Shown piece after piece: positions 47,517 to 60,040 of a stretch of 64,000 nucleotides of DNA; position 1 is the stretch's first letter, and every line of letters starts with the position of its first letter. Location of the stretch: positions 330,941 to 394,940 of the forward strand of contig CALNVZ010000041.1 in the NCBI GenBank assembly GCA_940671915.1, read 5' to 3'. The DNA is from Paracentrotus lividus. Taxonomy: Eukaryota > Echinodermata > Echinoidea > Camarodonta > Echinidae. A program made the translations under genes and the position numbers. The notes below the pieces were generated by a model, which worked only from the letters and a program-made list of their open reading frames with translations, had not been told where the DNA came from and did no database searches.

Positions 47517-47599
47517 GGATGACTCCGAGCATTTTGTGTACCCGTGAATTCTCAGGTACTTTTCGAATGATAGTTGGGCATCCAGTGGGGAAAATATAG

Positions 47600-50123
47600 G
47601 TTTCGTTTGCAAGTCATGTTAATGTTTGGCAACATGTATATATATGTTCTGCTTCATCACACGAATCAGAAAATATATGTCGCCAATTTTTTAATTGCCC
47701 TTTTGTGACCCAAAATGAAGGTCAAAGGTCAGGCTTCATTAACATCAACATAATTTTGTTCAAATTGTGTCAAATTTGGTATCAAATTGTAGGTAATGTT
47801 ATAACTAGCAATTATAAGTCAATTATCATTCTTTTCACCCGACCATTCAGTTTTGAGCAATATGCAAATTAGTTTATTTATGCATAATTGAATGCATATT
47901 AGAGTCAAGTTGGACGGCGATCAGACACAACATTTCCATAGACAACATTAATAAAAACTAATCAAGATTAAAAAGTGAATAATACTAGCCAAATATTGTT
48001 GCCACATTCTAATGACCCTTATGACCTTGGAAATAGGTCAAAGGTCAATTTATATGATGATTAACAACCTGGAAATGGCTTTAATTTGGCAAAAACGGAA
48101 TTTTCTATGAACTTTGACCTTAATTCTAGGTCAAATGTGTCTAGTAAGAATATGACGACCTCTATTTTTGGTTGATGGCATCAAGGTAAACATATTCATG
48201 TTAGTTGCCAACAAAGTTAAGCTTATACGACCAACAAGTCAAAGGTCAAAGTTCAAGAAAGACGTTTTGGCCACAGTTTTTTGTCTTGACCTTAGTCTTT
48301 TTAGGCCGTATTACTTTAGATATGTTAATGAACACTGTTTATGTGTTCTACCTGATTCTATGAACCAGGAAATGTTCGTTTTCATTGACCTATGACCTTT
48401 AAAGGTAGTGTCAGCCTTTTTCACAAATTGCGAAAACTAATGCAAATTGGCATAACTTTAGGATATGATCAACCTATACTGTCTATTCAATCTTACTGTC
48501 ATAGGTTGCCTAGATCAGTAATATGAAACGAAAATCTGACTACCAATCTAGACCAGCTCTCCATCAATATCGTGGATATTACAGCGCGTGCAGCACGGAC
48601 CAAACACAGCAATATACACACGGCGCATCGGCGTGCCTTATTCTCTGCGCTAACGGGCAACGGTTCGCTACGTACGGTATATTTTTCGAGGTTCGAAAAA
48701 ATAGGAATGAATTTTGATAATCGCAATATAATGACAAATATACAAAATTGAGCTTAATCATGTTGTGGGTAGATATAGTCATTAATATACTACAATATCC
48801 TCTCAAAAACTAGAAATTTAATATTTTTGCCTGCAAAAGGCTGACACTACCTTTAAATGAAGTAAAAAGTGCAAAAAATACATAGTTTCTACTATCTCCA
48901 GATTTTTTAGCGTCACGTTATTTGAACTTTGACCTTAACTTGAGGTCATATATGTCACTGAAAGAGAATAGCAATGTTGATATTTTGATTTATTGGAACA
49001 AGTAGAACAAGAATAACTATGATTATCAAAATTATTAAGCTATAATATGGCCAATAAAACAAAAGTCAAGACACACATAGAACGTTTAAGGAATATACGT
49101 AAGGCCCAGAAATTTGTTTTGTCTTGATCATAGTCCTGTTTGGCCTTATTAACTTAATAATATTGATAACAATAGTTCTACATGATCCCTTGATACCATG
49201 AACCAGAATGTCAACGTTGTTATTTTTTTTCATTGACACATATGAACTCAATTTAAGGTCAAAGTTCAAATAACATGACGCTAAAAAAAACAGAAAATAG
49301 CAAAAACTATGTATTGTTGGTACTTTTCACTTTATTTAAAGGTCATAGGTCAATGAAAACTAACATTTCCTGGTTCATGGGAACATGAAGAACACATTTA
49401 CAGTGTTAAATAAAATATTTCAAGTAACACGGCCCAATAAGACTAAGGTCAAGACAAAAATCTGTAGCCAAAATATTTCTCTTGAACTTTGACCTTACCT
49501 GTTGGTCGTATAAGCTTAACTTTGTTGGCAACTAACTTGAATATTTTTATCATGATACCATCAACCAAAGAATAGAGTTCGACATATTTGTAGTTGATAC
49601 ATTTGACCTAGAAATAAGATCACAGTTCATAGAAAATTCGGTTTTTGCCAAATTAATGCCATTTCCAGGTTGTTAATCATCATATAAATTGACCAGTGAC
49701 CTATTTTCAAGGTCGTAAGGGTCACCAGAATATGGTAACAATATTAGGCTAGTATGATTCACGTTTTCATCTTGATTAGTTTTTATTAACATTGTCTATG
49801 GATACGTTGTGTCTGATCGCCGTTCAACTTGACACTATTTATGCATAAATAAACTAATTTGCATATTGCTCAAAACTGACTGGTCCGGTGAAAAAATGAT
49901 AATTGACCTAATTGCTAGTTATAACATTACCTACAATTTGATACCAAAATTGACAGAATTTGAGCAAAATTATGTTTATTTTAATGAAGCCTGACATTTG
50001 ACCTTCATTTTGGGTCACAAAAGGTCAATTAAAAAATTGGCGACATATATTTTCTGATTCGTGTGATCAAGTAGAACACATATATAGATGTTGCCAAACA
50101 TTAACATGACTTGCAAACGAAAC
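47600..50123. repeat. 2.5-kb palindrome
   Basis: GTTTCGTTTGCAAGTCATGT at 47600 is mirrored at 50104-50123, and similarity continues inward on both sides to a centre near 49090. Leaving out the MITE in the left arm, each arm is about 1.03 kb with scattered differences. The arms are rich in GGTCA/TGACC half sites (for example AGGTCAAAGGTCA). No coding region is supported. It could be a fold-back element or an inverted duplication. Confidence 0.8.
48402..48853. mobile_element. 452-bp MITE with TA target duplication
   Basis: Ends AAGGTAGTGTCAGCCTTTT and its reverse complement, flanked by TA at 48400-48401 and 48854-48855. The opposite arm of the surrounding palindrome near 49335 keeps the uninterrupted site (GACCTTTAAATAAAGTG when reversed), which proves a later insertion. 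The centre has GC-rich sequence and no gene. The TA duplication suggests Tc1/mariner-driven mobility. Confidence 0.8.
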
Positions 50124-50534
50124 TACATAGGATCCCACACTATAAACATAATGTCTTTTTCCGGCTGCTATGTGGCTGGATCTTATTCCATTCTATCATT
50201 TCAATTGTTAATACAAACATTCTTTAATGCTCATCCAAGTATAACGTGTATTCATTCGATACGTCACCTTTCTTTGTAAAGCGTCAATGTTTTTTTGTTT
50301 GTTTTTTTTTTTTTTTCAACGTGATTCTAATGTGTTCTACGTCATTCCATGTTTGAATTTTTTATAATTCTTTGCACCCGGCATGCACAAGTAAATTTCG
50401 ATGCTATATAATAATTATTATGTTACCTTTTCATTGAATCTTACTGACATGCCTATCTTTCTTCTTTCTTCTATCTTTTCCTTTCTATAATAGTGATAAC
50501 TTCTATCTTTATTTTCCTATAAATGTCAAAGAAA

Positions 50535-50569
<35 letters not shown>

Positions 50570-51479
50570 CGATTTCTCATTGTAATTTTCTTGTAAAGGC
50601 GTGCCCAACACAAGCTAACCTTTTTTCTTTAGCTAAAGCCCGATATAAAGGAGATAAACTTCAGAAGGCAAACTACACACTCAGCTCAGACTTACAGGTC
50701 AAAGCTGAAACTGTTGCGACATGGTCGACTGTTACTACGACCATGGACCTATAACTTTTTAGGTCCATGCTATGACTAGCCCGGGAGCGTTCCGGGGCTA
50801 GGTTGACTGGAGAATGACTACAATAATCGCATCTAATGTTTGGAAATGTTTCCTGGTGTTTGTGTCAAGAATTCACTGCAGCGTGAACTGGTACAATGAA
50901 CAGGCACCCAGAAGCTTTCCCTTGCAGTCGCGATGATTAACGAGTACTGTAATATGTTGATTATTTGTCTTAAGTACAACATTGTTTCCTTCTTGAAAAA
51001 TCTGCCTCCTCCTAAAATTCTTCGATCAGCACTGGGCAAGTCCAAGCTATTTTGCGTGGTAACAGACGGGAAATTCAGAGCGAAATAAGGGCTTGTTTGA
51101 AATATCTTAAATGAAATCTCAATGAAAAGCCTGACTTGTACTTTCTATTCATAGATGTTTAACCCCACCAGAACTGTGATAATAATAGAAGATAAAGATT
51201 AACCAGTTAACATTAACAAACTTCCCCCTATTTCTTTTTATGAACAATGTAAATGAGTTAAATACAAATGGAAGATAAGGGAATGAAACAAGTAACAAAG
51301 ACATAAACAATGGATTCAAACTGCATGCAAAGAAAGGGTTTAACAAGAACATTAAAACGAAGAAAATATAAAAGTCCTCTTCTGAATAAGGTCCATAGAT
51401 TGTTATTTAAAGTTCAGTTTATGATATAATCTTCGTCTCAATAAAGTCCATAGTCTTTCATTTCTTAAGCTTTCTCAAT
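50124..51479. other. Spacer without recognised genes
   Basis: No coding region is supported. An AT microsatellite lies at about 50537-50565. From about 51160 the sequence resembles 53200-53560 loosely. Nothing else was recognised. Confidence 0.4.
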
Positions 51480-54400
51480 CAGTCACGGAATCTCTTGGAA
51501 GTGACCATTCGTGCGCATAACTCAAAGAAGTCCTCCACTGTCGAACCCCGCTTGCAATTAAGGCAGTTGCGCCAGTTAACAGTTCGCTAGGATAGCCATT
51601 CAATGGCTTGCACATCGTCAATTGTTAGTCATATCGTTGTATCTCTGACATGTTATCTGAGTCTTTCTCATGTACCTGCTTGGTTGAGTGAATGCTTTGA
51701 TGCAGAGACTTATTGTGCACGGTAAATAGCTCTCTGATGGGCTATCTTACTAGTCACTAAGTTTATTGCTGTTACACCTCTGTATCCAAGAGTTCAGATA
51801 AACAGGCTTCATAAAGCAACTTGCAGGCCAAATGAGTCTCAGCTGCCAGTGGTAGACTCCAAACACCTTTCGCTTGAAATTTTGTTGGCATGTCCAAGCA
51901 AGTCGGGCAGCTCCTGTCCATACTCACCAGTCAGTAAGATTGACATTGCCCCTGGGCACTGGATACTCCATCTGGAAGATTCCCCCATTGTGCATCACAA
52001 AATACTCTGGAGTTCCAACTTTGCAGGCTGTCTTCCAAGAGCTTGGGAACAGCAGACCTCCTTTGCCTCTCTTGGCAGAACCGAACAAGCCTTCGTTCGC
52101 TTCAGAAGCTGGGTCTACAGAGGATGAATATGCGCAGAGCATATTGCAGTTTCCACAAGCATCATAATTGAGGAATCAGGTTAGTTGAAGTGCGCAATCC
52201 AGTACAATTCGACCACTGTAGCTCTGAGTGCCTAATTTTTTCTTGTCAAAGCGGAGATGACCTGCATCAGACTTTCTCTTCTGAGTATGCGGGATTTCAC
52301 TTCATCTCGTTCTCAAGTGTTCTTAGTTGGGACTCTCATTCCATTTTCCTCCTGCAAAGATTTCCAATCCACACATATTGCGAAAATTATTGGCTTGTCT
52401 CTTGCCAACTTCTGTACTTCTCACGAGAGAGGGAATCAATGACTTCGCTCTCTGAAAACATTCTGTTACCAGCAAATAGGAAAATGCATCTACATGCATA
52501 AGCCGGAATGTACTCCTTCCATCTTGCCAAAGCAGTACAAAAGACACAAAGCTCTGGCTCTAGCTGGGATTGTTTTGCAGGCCTAAATCTAAAAGATCAT
52601 TCCCTGACACTGAGAATACCAATTGCGTGATGCATCCTCATAGTCCATAGACTTCTANNNNNNNNNNNNNNNNNNNNNNNNNATATTGCGCTCTACCGAT
52701 TATGATCTTGTTTCATTGATTAATGCTAACGCGGGACAGATTGCATCGCACTCGCTTGATCGGCCAGCTTCTACGTAAACTAACGTCACAAGTATATGAA
52801 AATAACAACCCCTACTTGAAGAAGGCTAAAATTGACTTTCGTTATATGCTGGTTTGTTTTATTGTTGAGCACGGACCACAGATCGTCCATTTTGGATTAG
52901 TGAATAGTTCCTGAAACTGTCAATAAGTGTCTATTTTCATACGCAAATGTACAGTAGGTTCATATTTTTGCAATTATCAGACATTCAATTATTGTTTTAA
53001 ATAAATGCCTATGCTGTCACAGGGTGCCACCAAACGAACATCTGACAAGTTATTCAGTTTATGTGTAAATAATCAGGTGAAAAAGCTCTTGACTTAGCTC
53101 ACTATTTTCCTAATTCCATTGCTGATCAAAGGATAGTTGTTCCATCCCATCCAGAATGTGATAATATGAAGATATAAGATAATCAGCGTTAACATTAACT
53201 GCGATGAATTCTCCTACCCTCAATCCCTTTTATAATATGTATATTGCAACACAGTTAAGTGTAAAATTGTTAGTCCTTATTACATACTTACAAAAACATG
53301 GAAGATATTGTCCTATGAAACAAGAATAAGAAAAGGATCGGACATAAAAACTTGGAGCATGGCATAAGCGAAATAATACATTGCACTAAGAAAAAGGGAA
53401 GCTCTGGTCTAACCAAAGCAGACACAAAATAACTGAGGGAGAAGAAACACTATTGAAACAAACAGTACCCTTCCCCTTCCTCTTAACATAATATCAGGTT
53501 CAATAAGATTTAGTTATTTAAAATGTTCAGTTTATGCATCATATATATCTCCCAATTAGAGACTATCTGTGTCTGAAATCCAAAAGTCACACGCACAGAC
53601 TCTTCATTTACCTTAAGCTTCAATCTTGCACGCCATGGAAGGACATCTTCCTCTTTTGGAGGAGAGTTGACACATTTGCGGCATCCAGCAAATCGATAAA
53701 ACGACCATCTCGTGTGGACCAGCTCATCCTAAGAAGTCTCATCTGAATCAGATAAATACGCCAAAGAAAATGTCAATCAGAAGTGAAGATGGCATGAAGA
53801 AGTCTCTCTTATCAGGTTCTCGTAGTATTCGCTGAGCGCCATAGCACACCGAGCCATTTGGCTGTGCCATATCTCGATTCTCTCGCTCTAGCCGTCGTCT
53901 GAGATCGCTATCTCTGCATGTTAATCCTCCTGTATTCTGTTACTCATTTAACTATCCACAGTGCTGGCAATTGGCTGAATTGCTTTGGAGCAGAGACTTA
54001 TTGTCTGTATGGACTCTGAGGGTGGAGTTCACATTGAGACGCGTGGTATCAAGGCTCACCTCAAAGTATTAATTGATGTATTCGAGGAATACAGCGAATG
54101 ATGGACAAAATTAAGTGACAGGTCGGGAATGAAGAGACTACTCTGGTGACACTCGAAGCAAAGTTCAGAGAAAATAATAACAGCTTCTGGTCAATGGCTT
54201 CATCCAAGGCAGCCCACAGTCTTGGCATGGCCCAAACGATTCGGCAAGCTACGCTCACTGTAGCCTGGCTATTCTGTTAGACCTTAAAGAGTGTTCTGAA
54301 ACCCACCAGTTATGTCGCGTGTATAGATATTTATGTTTGGAGCAGTGGTCTAATCAATATGCACAAGTGGATTGCCAAGCAGCCTCCTGTCCTGAGTAAG

Positions 54401-57400
54401 CTCTACACCGAGTATAGACAGTTAAATGATGGTAACATTATAGGGTCTTAGCGATTGCATTGTGGCTGGGAAACACTGATGAGCTGTCTTCTCTTAGCGG
54501 ATACCAATGATAATCTTGTGATAGAATTTCTTCAGCCATGAAATGCATCAACACATTAACTGAATGAGCTCAATGGCGCTCTTTTGGTACTTGGACAAAT
54601 TTTCTACTACACCGAATATTGTCTTTCGCTATGCTAGAATGTTGTCCATGACAAAAAGTAATAGTTGAATGGGAGCACACGAGCATATCGACCTACTCCT
54701 CTGATCTCTTCTTGGCAGAATCGCAATAACAAGCTTGTGTCGACTAGTCTTATCCATGAATGCTGGTACCATTTTACACCGTAGGTATGTATTTGTCGAA
54801 GAGGCATAGTGACACAAATGTCAGAATATTAGTTCGCACAAGTAGGTAAACGCATATAATCGTGGAGATCGTTCGAGATTGGTCACATAGATTTGACTGT
54901 GGTATGATTGATGCCTATTGCTCAGTCTACATACGTCTGAACAGCTGTTACGCCTCTGCAGTCTGCTCAAATTTCTGTCTTGTTCTAACTGCCTCTGGTG
55001 TGTTGTGTGTGGATGAGTGTGTAGTTGTGGACTGTTCTCTCTCGGTATTTGTGTGTGTGTCGTGTCATGTGCTTGAGTAATGGGGATTGGTCTCGATGGG
55101 TCATGCGTTTGAATGTGTCTCGTGTATTATGTGGGGTTGTTGGTGTTGGGGTTGGAGCTCTAGATGGCCTTGTTGATTGCTGCTGCTGCATCTGCGTGTT
55201 TCCGTTGGTGGCAACAACTGCTGTGTGATTTTTGTTGTCCTCGTACATTTGTGCTTCACCATACGCCGTCAAAATATAATGACTAGGATGTGGTAAAATT
55301 AAGTATGCGCCTACATTGTCTCCATTCATGCCTTAAAGTCTTCCACTTATTTTGTTATTCTTTTCCATTCTCTCCTAGGAGCGATTGACAACTCTGTCGT
55401 TTCTTCTCATGAAAACCATCTGTTACCAGCAAATAGGAAAATCATCTCATGCGTAACCGGAATGACTCCTTCATCCTTTGCCAGAGCAGTTACCGAAATA
55501 GAAGGCAAAAGCTATTGGACTAAAAGACAGATTGGGCCATTTTGTATTTGCTAGTAGTGTCAAAATCGCACTCATAAGAATGAAATTACCCATTGGGGAA
55601 CTCTTCCATCATAAAACAATATTTATTTGGGTGCTATTAAAATAATTTTAAAAGAGATGAAGAGATCTCACTATCATGAAACACAGTTGTTACCGCTGAA
55701 CATTGTTCGCATTATGTACGTATAGAGTCTTGTAATCAATTTCCAGAGTATAAGTGCCTATCATTAGTCTTGGGCTTCGCATTGCAGGCGTCGCCAAGAA
55801 AAGCAGTTATAACTCATTCAGTCACATTGGTGCATTAATCTTAAGTGCTTAGGTGGAATTTGACATGCCTTGCATGTATCATAATGCTTTAGATTGATCT
55901 TCATCCTGCATGCCGCCTTCTTACCAAGTTAAAAATTGGTTGACACATTGCTCACCTTATAGTCTGCTTATTACTGGCAATGCTTTAATGAACCAGATTG
56001 ACATAATGTTGGGTCGTGAGATTTTTGCAGCTGGCTTGAAAAGAAATTAGAAAGGAGACTTAGATCTTCACTTTCTAGCAAAAGCGTGAGCTGTTGACTA
56101 TAACACCGAGAGCGCTGTGCATTATTGACATGTTTTGGTACGCACATGAGACTCAAAAATGCGTCATACCCGTGTAGCTTCTTTTTTTTCGCTGACCGGA
56201 GACGAGATTTGTTAGGCTATGCAAGCCAAACGTGTTGATGGATGTTAATTGAAGATACGTTGGCAAGCAACATTTGGTTTGGGTGAGGAACGCCATCTGG
56301 TCTCATTTGATATTCAATGATTCAGCGACACACTGAATTATGTGAAAATCAGCATCATGGTACCCAGTCATAATTTTTACCCATAATAAAGCATTCCTGT
56401 TCGTTTTAGGGCCTTAAACCGAACTTCGAGTCTTATACTATAGACGAGACGTAGTGGGATCCGAAGACTACCCAGGCTCTTCAATCAAATCATCACTGAG
56501 CTGCGTGGTTTTAAATATGTGTCCTCATCTACGATGTGCTCTATCGTAGTATTCTGATCTCTTCGTATGAGCATTAGGTAATTTTCTCAACAGTTAAGTT
56601 TAATTGATCTAAAGTCAATTATGAAATACCCTATGATTATATCTATTATACTGAAGAATTTGTATTTTAGGTATAAGTCCCATAATTTGGTTGTCCAGTT
56701 TCGTTCATTCATCCGAAATATTCATTAATATTAGGATCATAGTATTGTTCTATGAATTTCCTAGATGCTAATTCAAATCCGTTTTTGAGCTTCTAGTACA
56801 GGGTTGATATTTCATCATAAAATGTCCTACCGAGCAGCTAGGTTGAGATGCCACCATTCACACGAATTTCTCTTTGTCCAGGTAAGTACAGTCGTATACG
56901 TTGATAGCCTTTTCGTACATTCTACAGGCAAGGAGAAGGAATGTTATCTCTTGGTGAAGGTTGTGTGGTTTGCAATTAGCCAGGTCGACTCGCTACCTTT
57001 TTCTCGCTTCATCTTTGACTCAGTCTTTCCTCTGGGCAAACAGATTTTGAACATTGTTTTCGGTTCTGTTCATCTATATCCTCATCTGACACAATACTCA
57101 CCCATTCGTTATGTTTTGGATTGGATTGACCACTGTAAGGCATATCTATTTGTCATTATTTTTCCTTGATGACATACTTTTTCTTTAGTCCTGAGTGATG
57201 ATGGCCACTATCTCTATTTCATTTATCTTCTCGCAAGAATTACAGAGATTAGGTACATTGCGTGATGCAACAGTTCAGCTACCCTTACCAAGGATGTCCT
57301 AGCTTTCTCAATCTTTCTAGACTGCATGGTCTGATGAAAATTTTACAATCTTGACCGGTAATTTGCCAGGTTCCACAGCCATCGTGTTATCTTCGTCACG

Positions 57401-60040
57401 TTTGTTAGAAACATTGAGACTCCCAGATTGCAGGGGGAACTTCTGCAACTCTACATTGTGTCGTAATGCCTGCGATCCGTTCTAGAAGCTTCTGCTTGTG
57501 TATATCCCCTTTTCAGCATTTCGCAATTTAGCATTGAGAGCACTATATTTCACTGCTTTGGAGAATGTATCTCAAATTCATTACATCTGAGCTGCAAAGA
57601 CTCTAGAACTTTTTTGAAGTTGCTCAAGTAGCATGTGATGGATGGTTATTCGATTTACGACTGAGCAGAAGATTCTTAGGACTTTCGATAGTCCACATGT
57701 AACTATATCTATTGGATAAGTGTTTTCGCTAACGCCAGTCTTATGTCTATAGTTTCTGTCGTCTCGATTATCATTATGTAATCTAGTGACATTATACGCG
57801 CATTCACAGCCAAGGCTAATAGCAAGCACCCGTACATGAATCGTCATGTTGAGGGTCTGTATCTGTTTCGAAAGCATGTGGCTATAAGGCGGCAGTTTTT
57901 TTTTTTTTCAATAAATTACAGATACAAGTATTGTCGATGTAAATACGGTTTCTCTGTCCACACATTATTATCTAATATATTACTAGATGGTGCGCTAATT
58001 GGGATTAGAGGTTAGCGGAGCAGTGAGACTACTTCAAACGTTGAACTGATTCAGCCTCGACCTCCTTACAACCTGCTCCCTGTATCATGCTCTCGTCATT
58101 ATTTCCTTCCAATAATTGAACTATCTTCTAAGTTCACAAGCTCCACCACAGTGCTGTTCAAACCAAAGTAACTCTCATTGGGTGACCCAAATCCAGCGGC
58201 AATCCATTCTGTTGCCACACTGTCAACGATCACTTTCGGTGTCTTTCTCCTAATGACCTTGCTTTTACTGAACCTCGTGAAGAGGTCTATGAAATGCAAG
58301 AACTTGGTCAAATCCATTGCGATGACATCATTGAACTGCCTAGCCATTGGCATTGCTACTGCTGGGCGAGCAGGCGTTTTCTTGTACCTCAAGCACACAT
58401 CACAGGCTTTACTTGTTTCATCAATAAGAGTCATGATGTCTTTATCCAGCTTTTCTTTCATCAGTGCATCTTTCACAATAGCCTTCAAACTTCTTGCTGA
58501 GGGATGTGCAAACTGACGATGAAGCTTGACAATCATCTTCTTTTTCTCTTCAGGTGACTTGTTCTCAATGACCATGTTCACCTTCTCCAGTGGAAGTTCA
58601 CATGCCTTTAGTGGTAGGTAGTAATGACCAGAGGATGTTGTATCAAGATCAAGATCCTTCCCATTCACCTCAAGAGTATCATCTGTCAAGTTCAGCTTGA
58701 ATCCAAGACGCTTCCATGTCTGGTTTGCTCAGTAGGAGAGGAATGTCACTGTCAACAACATCTGTAACAACTACCGTCTCTTGACCAGCAATCATGCAAG
58801 GAAAACTCCATGCGTTTCATGCCATTTTACATGCTTTTCACGCCAATTTAAACTTTGTGTCACTGGGTGTTGAGCTTGATCTTTGTCGTTCAGCAGTGTG
58901 AGAGATGCCAGATACATATCTTTCCAGCTCGTCCAGTTACAGTCTTTGTACAAGCACTGTCCAGGATAGCTGCATGGGCTGCCTCTCTGTCATAAGGACC
59001 TGCTTGTTCATTGGAATAATCCTGTACTTTTGAATGCTTCCTCATCTGTCTTCAAATTATGTCCTTTCTTTGTGGCATTCTCATGTGGACAGTCTTTCCG
59101 AAAGTGCATGTTTGAAGTCACACACACATGACATCTTAGGTAGTTCCCTTCACTGTCTCTAGGGTTTCTGTAACCAGCACCTCTCTTCCTTTTGGGGCTG
59201 ACCTATCTCTCTCATCTTTTGATACTGGCCGAAGTCATTTCTCTTCCTCCATTGAGTTACTTCCTCTACCCTGAGCAGCACCAAAACCTCGATGATGAAA
59301 CTCGTCTTCCACCTCGGGCACGATACCCATCTGAATACCTCTTCCACGAGCATAATATGCTTCTTCTGATTCTGGTAATACTCGATTCTGTGTGGAATGC
59401 TTCCTCTTTGACACTGGTCTTTTGAGACATAGCTTGTTCAGCCAAAGAACTTTCTAAGTGCGCTTCTTCATCTGCTCATACATATCTTCTTCGAATAATC
59501 TACTGCTGTCAGAACTATCTGTTTATCCTTCTTCTCAATGCCAGCACAGTCTAGTAGCTGCATAGCCAAGACACATCAGGGAGATCAACTTTCTCTTTCT
59601 TTAACTCTTGACTTTTCGTTCATATTCATTCATTGAAGTCTTCCATGCTTTCATTCTCTTTCTTTTGCAGGTTCTTGTATGAGCACCAGACATCACAGAC
59701 CATGCTCAGGTCATCCTACTTGTACCAGTTGTCGAGGACTTTTAATATCTGCTCTACAGCATCATCTCCTTCAATCTGGATTTCTCCATTTTGCATTGCC
59801 AATCTGACTTTTTCATTTACACCTTTCTCTGTAGGCAAAACACTGTACAAAAGGAAACCCATTCTCTTCTTCTCCGCCTTGGAGAACTTTGTCCAAAGGG
59901 TGACATCAAACCTCCAGTTTTCGTATGTCGTAGTTTCCATCTTCCACACTGTTGGGGCCATCATAGCTTCTTTCTTTTCAGCCATAGTTACTGTTCTCTA
60001 TTCTACTTTTCTAGACGAATTCTTTCTTGAACCTCGCTAG
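51480..60040 (-). mobile_element. Fossil LTR retrotransposon, Ty1/copia-like, broken
   Basis: Minus-strand remains, in order from the right: a gag-like segment at 59716-59985, a zinc-knuckle-like stretch near 59080-59130, and a pre-integrase zinc-binding plus integrase segment at 58099-58689 (HRQFAHPSARSLK and CDVCLRYKKTPARP). The gag, pre-integrase and integrase order with integrase upstream of the remaining pol is why I call it Ty1/copia-like; another LTR family cannot be excluded. Sequence further left is presumably the rest of pol, but I could not recognise it safely. No LTR pair was found, so age cannot be estimated. The element is broken in many places, and part of this is likely poor assembly around the gap at 52658-52682. 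Both edges are approximate. Confidence 0.6.
52658..52682. other. Assembly gap of 25 N
   Basis: Second gap of exactly 25 N. The sequence to its right (to about 58000) looks like a noisy repeat of sequence to its left: for example TGTTACCAGCAAATAGGAAA occurs near 52466 and again near 55420, and GCAGAGACTTATTGT near 51700 and 53990. Confidence 0.9.

Noticed and set aside
54985-55329. 114-codon frame on the minus strand with TPTPTT and THTQH stretches
   Set aside because: Low-complexity translation of a TG-rich, noisy region near the gap, without homology that I recognise.
58178-58516. 112-codon plus-strand frame
   Set aside because: It is the antisense shadow of the integrase remains on the minus strand.
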